Assembly: GCA_016180425.1 (NCBI GenBank)
Contig: JACPBF010000008.1
Location: forward strand, 62,001-126,000
Direction of reading: 5' to 3'
Length of the DNA: 64,000 nt
From: Elusimicrobiota bacterium
Lineage (GTDB): Bacteria > Elusimicrobiota > Elusimicrobia > 2-02-FULL-39-32
In this document: one piece after another, positions 59,764-64,000 of the stretch
Position numbering within the stretch: position 1 is the stretch's first letter
How the letters are laid out: each line of letters opens with the position of its first letter
The notes under the pieces: generated by a model
Databases searched by the model: none
What the model was told of the DNA's origin: nothing
What the model saw: only the letters and a program-made list of their open reading frames with translations
Position numbers and translations under genes: made by a program

Positions 59764-60798
59764 TTAATTCCAATTCTTAATAGGCAAAGATGGATTTACT
59801 TCCAAGGGTTCCTGATTCTTTGCGTCATAAAATCCTTTTTTAAATTTATAATATCCTGTCAACGCTACCATGGCTCCATTGTCTGTGCTATAAGGCAAGG
59901 AAGGAAAATAAACCTTTAATTTATTTTCTTTCCCTTTTTTAATAAGCTCACTCCTTAAAAATGAATTTGCGGAAACACCGCCGCCCACTGCTATTTTTTT
60001 TAAACCAAATTTTTTTGCCGCCGAAATAGTTTTTCTAACTAAAACATCCACAACCGCAGACTGAAATGAAGCGCAAATATCCGCGACAGTCTTCAATGGA
60101 AGAGGAAGGGATTCTATTTTTAATCCCCCCTTGTTCGTAAGATTTTGTAAAAAATAAAGCACAGCGGTTTTTAATCCAGAAAAAGAAAAATCCCAGGAGC
60201 CGGGAAGATGAGCTCTTGGAAAAGGGATCGCTGTTGGATCCCCTTTTTTTGCAAGCCGATCAATGATGGGCCCGCCGGGATAATCTAATCCCAATAATTT
60301 TGCCACTTTGTCATAAGCTTCTCCCGCAGAATCATCCCTTGTTCTCCCTAAAACTTTATACTTCCCAAAATCTTCCACTAAAACTAAGTGGGTATGTCCT
60401 CCAGAAACAATCGCCCCCATAAATGGGGGTTTAAGTTCTTTGTGCTCTAAAAAAGAAGAATACAAATGCGCTTCTAAATGATTAATGCCAACTACAGGCA
60501 CATCCCAAACCCAGCCTAGCGCTTCAGCAGTCATCTTGCCAATCAATAAAGATCCCACTAATCCAGGACCAATGGTGACTGCTATGCCATCTATTTTTTG
60601 ATTTCCTTGAATCATTTGCTCCACAAGTTCATTGATCTTTTCCAAATGGGACCTGGAAGCAATTTCTGGAACAACCCCTTTAAAAGTTTGATGGAGCTCG
60701 GTTTGAGAAAATAGCGCCTGCCTTACCAAGCGGCCGCCCTCCTTTATAAGAGCGCAAGAAGTTTCATCGCAGGAAGTTTCAATGCCTAAGATCATCAT
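59764..60798 (-). CDS. tsaD: tRNA t6A synthase subunit TsaD
   Basis: Transfers threonylcarbamoyl to A37 of ANN-decoding tRNAs (344 aa from chosen start). ILGIETSCDETSCAL at the start, iron/Zn ligands in INHLEAHLYS, then VSGGHTHLVLV, FSFSGLKTAV, GGVSANSFLR and YSTDNGAMVAL. Nine residues of open frame upstream are not part of the family. Confidence 0.95.
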   Translation of the reverse strand: MMILGIETSCDETSCALIKEGGRLVRQALFSQTELHQTFKGVVPEIASRSHLEKINELVEQMIQGNQKIDGIAVTIGPGLVGSLLIGKMTAEALGWVWDVPVVGINHLEAHLYSSFLEHKELKPPFMGAIVSGGHTHLVLVEDFGKYKVLGRTRDDSAGEAYDKVAKLLGLDYPGGPIIDRLAKKGDPTAIPFPRAHLPGSWDFSFSGLKTAVLYFLQNLTNKGGLKIESLPLPLKTVADICASFQSAVVDVLVRKTISAAKKFGLKKIAVGGGVSANSFLRSELIKKGKENKLKVYFPSLPYSTDNGAMVALTGYYKFKKGFYDAKNQEPLEVNPSLPIKNWN

Positions 60799-60861
60799 TT
60801 TGATTTTAGAATTAGAGCGAACCAACTACATCTTAAAGAAAAACCATTGGGGGTTTCTCTC

Positions 60862-61989
60862 TTACTGAATAAGTTTGGATAGATAAACAAATTCAATCCC
60901 CTCTTTTTTAAATTCTGGAATGTTATTTTTCAATGTTTCAACCAGAACTTTTCTTTGCACATGCCCTATGGCTATGGCGCTTCCATTTTTTAAAGCTAAA
61001 TGTTTTAAAACATTTAACTGTTTTTGGATATAGCCGCTTTCATCTTCATTATCTAAAAAAATGTCATTCACCAAAAGTTTTAATTCTATTTCATCCGCAA
61101 TTTTACCGCTCACTATTTTTTGAGTGGTTCTGGAATCTAAAAAAAATAGTTTAAGCTCTTTTAAAGATTCTAATAGAGCGCGCATGGCCCTGGGATCTCC
61201 TGTAAATCTAGAACCCATGTGGTTAGAAACCCCTTTGGCGAAAGGAACAGAGTTAAAATTTTTTTTCATCTTTTCATTAATTTCTCTATTGCTCATCTTA
61301 TTAAAGAGAGCTGCCGCGCCGGGATCGTTATGAGCTAAGTCCTCAGGCTCCATGGGTTGATGCACAATAATCTCATCCCCTTTTTTATCTATTTTTTTTG
61401 AAACTGCTTTAGAAAGTTTTTCTCCGGGCAAAACCGCATAAGTTATAGGAATCCCTAAACTAAAAAAATCTTCTAAACTTTTTAAATCTCTATATCTTCC
61501 TCCCACATCATCAATCACAAGCGCTACTTTCGCATATGAAATCTCTTTTGTGAATAGTCGGAGCCTTTGAAAGACTTGTTCTTTTCTGCCGTATTCCAAA
61601 ATTAATTGATGCGGCAATCGCTTTTGATTCAGCAATTCCATTTTAAATTGAGACCGAGCAGGTTCAATTTTTTGAACTAGATGATTTAAAGAGAGATTGG
61701 AGGGGATGTGAAACTCTCTATCAGTTTCAATCCAACTGGTAGAAAGAGGACGAAATTTTTTTTGCTCTTTTCTAATAACTTTATGAATATAACTATCTTT
61801 TATCCCAAAATCGCTTAAACTTTTATTTAAAGCGCTCTCAAACTCGCCTGAAAGTTTAGACTGATCGTTTAAAACCCCGGTTTTGTAATAACGCCAACCA
61901 TAAAAGCTAAAAAGAATTAAAAATAGTAAAAATAGTAAACTGCTGAAGCCGTCTAAAACGCCTTTGCCAGCTTTGGCGTAAATTTTCAT
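60862..61989 (-). CDS. divergent polysaccharide deacetylase family protein
   Basis: Membrane-anchored protein of 375 aa. One N-terminal helix (SSLLFLLFLILFSFYGWRYY), then a NodB-like deacetylase fold: ALVIDDVGGRYRDLKS (paired Asp), IIVHQPMEPED (His), GVSNHMGSRFTGDP and LFFLDSRTT. The Zn ligands are altered compared with standard deacetylases. Commonly encoded next to envC and ctpA, as here; role in cell-wall remodelling inferred. Confidence 0.85.
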   Translation of the reverse strand: MKIYAKAGKGVLDGFSSLLFLLFLILFSFYGWRYYKTGVLNDQSKLSGEFESALNKSLSDFGIKDSYIHKVIRKEQKKFRPLSTSWIETDREFHIPSNLSLNHLVQKIEPARSQFKMELLNQKRLPHQLILEYGRKEQVFQRLRLFTKEISYAKVALVIDDVGGRYRDLKSLEDFFSLGIPITYAVLPGEKLSKAVSKKIDKKGDEIIVHQPMEPEDLAHNDPGAAALFNKMSNREINEKMKKNFNSVPFAKGVSNHMGSRFTGDPRAMRALLESLKELKLFFLDSRTTQKIVSGKIADEIELKLLVNDIFLDNEDESGYIQKQLNVLKHLALKNGSAIAIGHVQRKVLVETLKNNIPEFKKEGIEFVYLSKLIQ

Positions 61990-63270
61990 TTAGGGAGATG
62001 GGTTCAGTAAAGCTCTGGCCTTTAAAAATTCCACCGCGCGCGCTAAAGCAGTATCCTCAACTTGCTCTTCTTTTTTAATAACAGATTTTGGCGCTCGATC
62101 CTTTCCATAAATCTCTTCCTGCTGGCGCCTAATCTTTATTTCCATTTCTCTGGGAACTGCCACCAAAATATCCGGCGCAATTCCTCCCTTGCCATTTTTT
62201 TCATCTCTTTGAATGGCTCTTCCCGCAGGGGTATAGTACTTTGCAGTGGTTAAACGCAAACCAGAACCATCTGAAAGCGGGATTACAGATTGAACTGAAG
62301 CTTTTCCAAAAGTTGTGGTTCCAAGAATTAAAGCCCGATGGTGATCCTGCAATGCTCCAGCCACAATTTCTGAGCCAGAAGCAGAACCGCCATTTACTAA
62401 CACAACCAGTGGAAGTTTTGCGTAAGGGGACTGGGGATCAGCCTTATATTCCACTCTATTAGCTTTTCTTCCTTCTGTATAGACAATCAACTTTTGGTCC
62501 CCAATAAAACTTTTTACTACGTTTACCGCAACATTCAAAAGTCCCCCAGGATTATATCTTAGATCTAAAACCAAAGCCTCCATCCCTTCGTTTAGCAGGT
62601 TCTGAATCGCTCTATTCATGTCCTTATCTGTTTTAGCGCTAAATTCAATCAGTTGCAGATAACCTATTTTACCATCCACCATCCGACTCCTTACAGACTC
62701 AATCTTAATAATCTCACGAATTAAAGAGATCTCCAGCGGTTCTTTTAGACCTTCATGCACAATGCTGATCTTAACTATGGTGCCAGGCTGACCTCTTAAT
62801 TTTCTAACAGCATCTTGCAAACTAATCCCCTGCGTGCTCACCCCTTCGATCTTGACGATTTTATCTCCAGGAAGAATGCCTGCTCTATAAGCCGGGGTAT
62901 CTGGAATAGGGGTCATCACTGTCAGCCACTCATCCCGAATTTCTATCCGAATCCCAAGCCCGCCAAACTGGCCCTCAGTTTCTGTCTGCATCTCTTTATG
63001 CGTTTCAGGCTCTAAAAATTGGCTAAAAGGATCTAAAGTTCTCACCATCCCATGAGCAGCTCCATTCAAAAGATCCTTAGCATCCTTTTCCTCTACGTAG
63101 TGTTGTTGAATATAATCAAAAACTTCTATTAAAATTTTAAGCTGTTCTAAAGTTTTATCAACATTGGAAGTGGCTGCTTTTAGAGTTGAGATTTTATCGC
63201 TGGAAAATAGTCCCAATGAAACAAATAGTAAAACAGTTAAAATTATTTTTCTCCGTCCAAATTTTCTCAT
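61990..63270 (-). CDS. ctpA: C-terminal processing peptidase, S41 family
   Basis: Periplasmic serine protease of 426 aa. Signal peptide, PDZ domain (about 95-175: GGLGIRIEIRDEWLTVMTPI, SVRSRM), catalytic Ser in NGGSASGSEIVAGAL and Lys in TFGKASVQSV about 25 residues later. DLRYNPGG is the family motif. Trims or activates envelope proteins such as murein hydrolase regulators. Overlap-free arrangement (1-nt contact) with the deacetylase gene. Confidence 0.92.
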   Translation of the reverse strand: MRKFGRRKIILTVLLFVSLGLFSSDKISTLKAATSNVDKTLEQLKILIEVFDYIQQHYVEEKDAKDLLNGAAHGMVRTLDPFSQFLEPETHKEMQTETEGQFGGLGIRIEIRDEWLTVMTPIPDTPAYRAGILPGDKIVKIEGVSTQGISLQDAVRKLRGQPGTIVKISIVHEGLKEPLEISLIREIIKIESVRSRMVDGKIGYLQLIEFSAKTDKDMNRAIQNLLNEGMEALVLDLRYNPGGLLNVAVNVVKSFIGDQKLIVYTEGRKANRVEYKADPQSPYAKLPLVVLVNGGSASGSEIVAGALQDHHRALILGTTTFGKASVQSVIPLSDGSGLRLTTAKYYTPAGRAIQRDEKNGKGGIAPDILVAVPREMEIKIRRQQEEIYGKDRAPKSVIKKEEQVEDTALARAVEFLKARALLNPSP

Positions 63271-63292
63271 TTTTTTTAGCTCCTTGAAAGGT

Positions 63293-63997
63293 TCATCTTG
63301 GTTTTAGCCAAAGCAATGGATCCTGCGCTTCCCCATGGCTTCTTAATTCAAAATAAATTTGAGAATTCGCATACCTAAAAGCCTTACCTACGATTTCCCC
63401 AACGCTCACCCTATTCCCTTCTTTCACTAAAATCTCTCCCAATGTCCCATAAATAGAATAAAATTCGCCTCCATGATCTATGACCACTGTTTTTCCATAA
63501 GAACGAAAGTTGGAAGCAAAAATAACTTTACCTTTTTCAATGGCTCGAACAAGGGTTGAACTTGCAGTATTTATTTTAATCCCATTGTTAATAATAAGCA
63601 CATCTAATTCTTTATCTCTCTGCCTACCAAAGGGAGAAACTACACGACCTTCAGCGGGCCAGTTTAAAAATCCTTTTTTTCCTATAAAAGATTTTTTTAA
63701 ATTTTCATCCTCCTTCTTTTCCGCTAAACTCCTTTCCTTCTTTTTTATAAGATCAAAAATCAATTTTTCTAAGGCAATGGAATTCTCTTCAAGTTGTTCT
63801 CTCTCTTTTTCTAAAGCGATCCTTCTTTCTTTTTTAGAAAGAACTATTTTACTTTTCTCTATTTTTAGCTCTTTTTGCTTTTCTATTTGGAGCGCGACTT
63901 TTTTTTCAAGCAAAGAAAGATTTGTCTTTTCTACCGCTATCTTTTTTTGCGTTTTAAGGGATAAATCCCTTTCTTTTTCAGCATTTTGCATATTCAA
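63293..63997 (-). CDS. EnvC-like murein hydrolase activator (partial, runs off the window)
   Basis: C-terminal 234 aa. A long Lys/Glu-rich coiled coil (KTQKKIAVEKTNLSLLEKK..., about 1-95) leads into a LytM/M23 domain (GRVVSPFGRQR; GKVIFASNFRSYGKTVVIDHG; VKEGNRVSVGE). The Zn-binding positions of active M23 peptidases are replaced (INNGIKI and YSIYGTL in place of HxGxD and HxH), as in EnvC proteins that activate amidases rather than cut. The N-terminus lies beyond the right edge. Confidence 0.85.
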   Translation of the reverse strand: MNMQNAEKERDLSLKTQKKIAVEKTNLSLLEKKVALQIEKQKELKIEKSKIVLSKKERRIALEKEREQLEENSIALEKLIFDLIKKKERSLAEKKEDENLKKSFIGKKGFLNWPAEGRVVSPFGRQRDKELDVLIINNGIKINTASSTLVRAIEKGKVIFASNFRSYGKTVVIDHGGEFYSIYGTLGEILVKEGNRVSVGEIVGKAFRYANSQIYFELRSHGEAQDPLLWLKPR

Positions 63998-64000
63998 ATT

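Overview
The window is about 64 kb of an AT-rich bacterial chromosome. Nearly all genes lie on the minus strand in long, tightly packed operons. It encodes an outer-membrane-type heme porin, Tat export, cytochrome c synthesis system II, a short sigma-54 factor and an EnvC/CtpA/divergent-deacetylase/TsaD cluster, so the organism is a Gram-negative (diderm) bacterium. Its nitrate/nitrite molybdoenzyme closely resembles the periplasmic nitrite oxidoreductase (NXR) type of Nitrospira and anammox bacteria. Base composition and gene neighbourhoods would fit a candidate phylum such as Omnitrophota, but I cannot fix the taxonomy from sequence alone.

Layout. 0-3.3 kb: VapBC-like toxin-antitoxin pair and a restriction-modification unit whose endonuclease has an in-frame stop. 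3.3-6.6 kb: acetate kinase, NtrB-like kinase, short RpoN. 6.6-9.6 kb: operon of radical SAM protein, TusA-like protein, Rrf2 regulator, DUF1858/ScdA-like protein and a small heme-copper-oxidase-like membrane protein. 9.8-19.5 kb: siroheme nitrite/sulfite reductase, UPF0016, TatA, NXR gamma/chaperone/beta/89-aa protein/alpha and an Rrf2 regulator. 19.7-23.1 kb: TSUP exporter, moeA, moaE, moaD, MtnB-like aldolase. 23.4-28.0 kb: aa3-type oxidase (coxABCD, sco) with an Rrf2 regulator. 28.3-34.2 kb: a broken moaA, a degenerate ATPase, and a cobalamin riboswitch-terminator-38-aa peptide-radical SAM/SPASM cassette flanked by inverted repeats. 34.2-43.6 kb: bc complex, 5-heme and 15-heme cytochromes, monoheme cytochromes, a heme-bearing porin, CcsA/ResB and a strange tRNA-like gene. 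43.8-46.5 kb: phosphofructokinase, NtrC-like activator, tRNA-Phe. 46.4-51.1 kb: decayed island (IS21 remnant, AbiE-like pair, HTH fragments, PD-(D/E)XK protein, RelE/HigB-like pair). 51.4-53.2 kb: amtB-glnK with a sigma-54 promoter and an ANTAR-type two-hairpin leader. 53.2-64 kb: small secreted or membrane proteins, moeB-rhodanese, phosphatase, hydrolase, VanY-like peptidase, permease, methyltransferase, tsaD, deacetylase, ctpA and a partial envC.

How it works together. The genes describe an aerobic or microaerobic respiratory chain in which a periplasmic NXR/NAR molybdoenzyme is linked through many c-type cytochromes to a bc complex and an A2-type oxidase. Cofactor genes (Moco synthesis, cytochrome c maturation, Tat) sit alongside. 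Near-perfect -24/-12 sequences precede the Rrf2-nxr unit, the Rrf2-cox unit, the HCO-like/DUF1858/Rrf2/TusA/radical SAM operon, moaA and amtB. With rpoN, an NtrB-like kinase and an NtrC-like activator also present, this suggests that nitrogen and respiratory genes form one sigma-54 regulon.

The most unusual items are (1) a tRNA-like gene with complete arms and an encoded CCA end but a 57-nt anticodon loop holding its own hairpin, (2) the cobalamin-riboswitch-controlled peptide/radical SAM cassette, and (3) the ANTAR-like leader of amtB.
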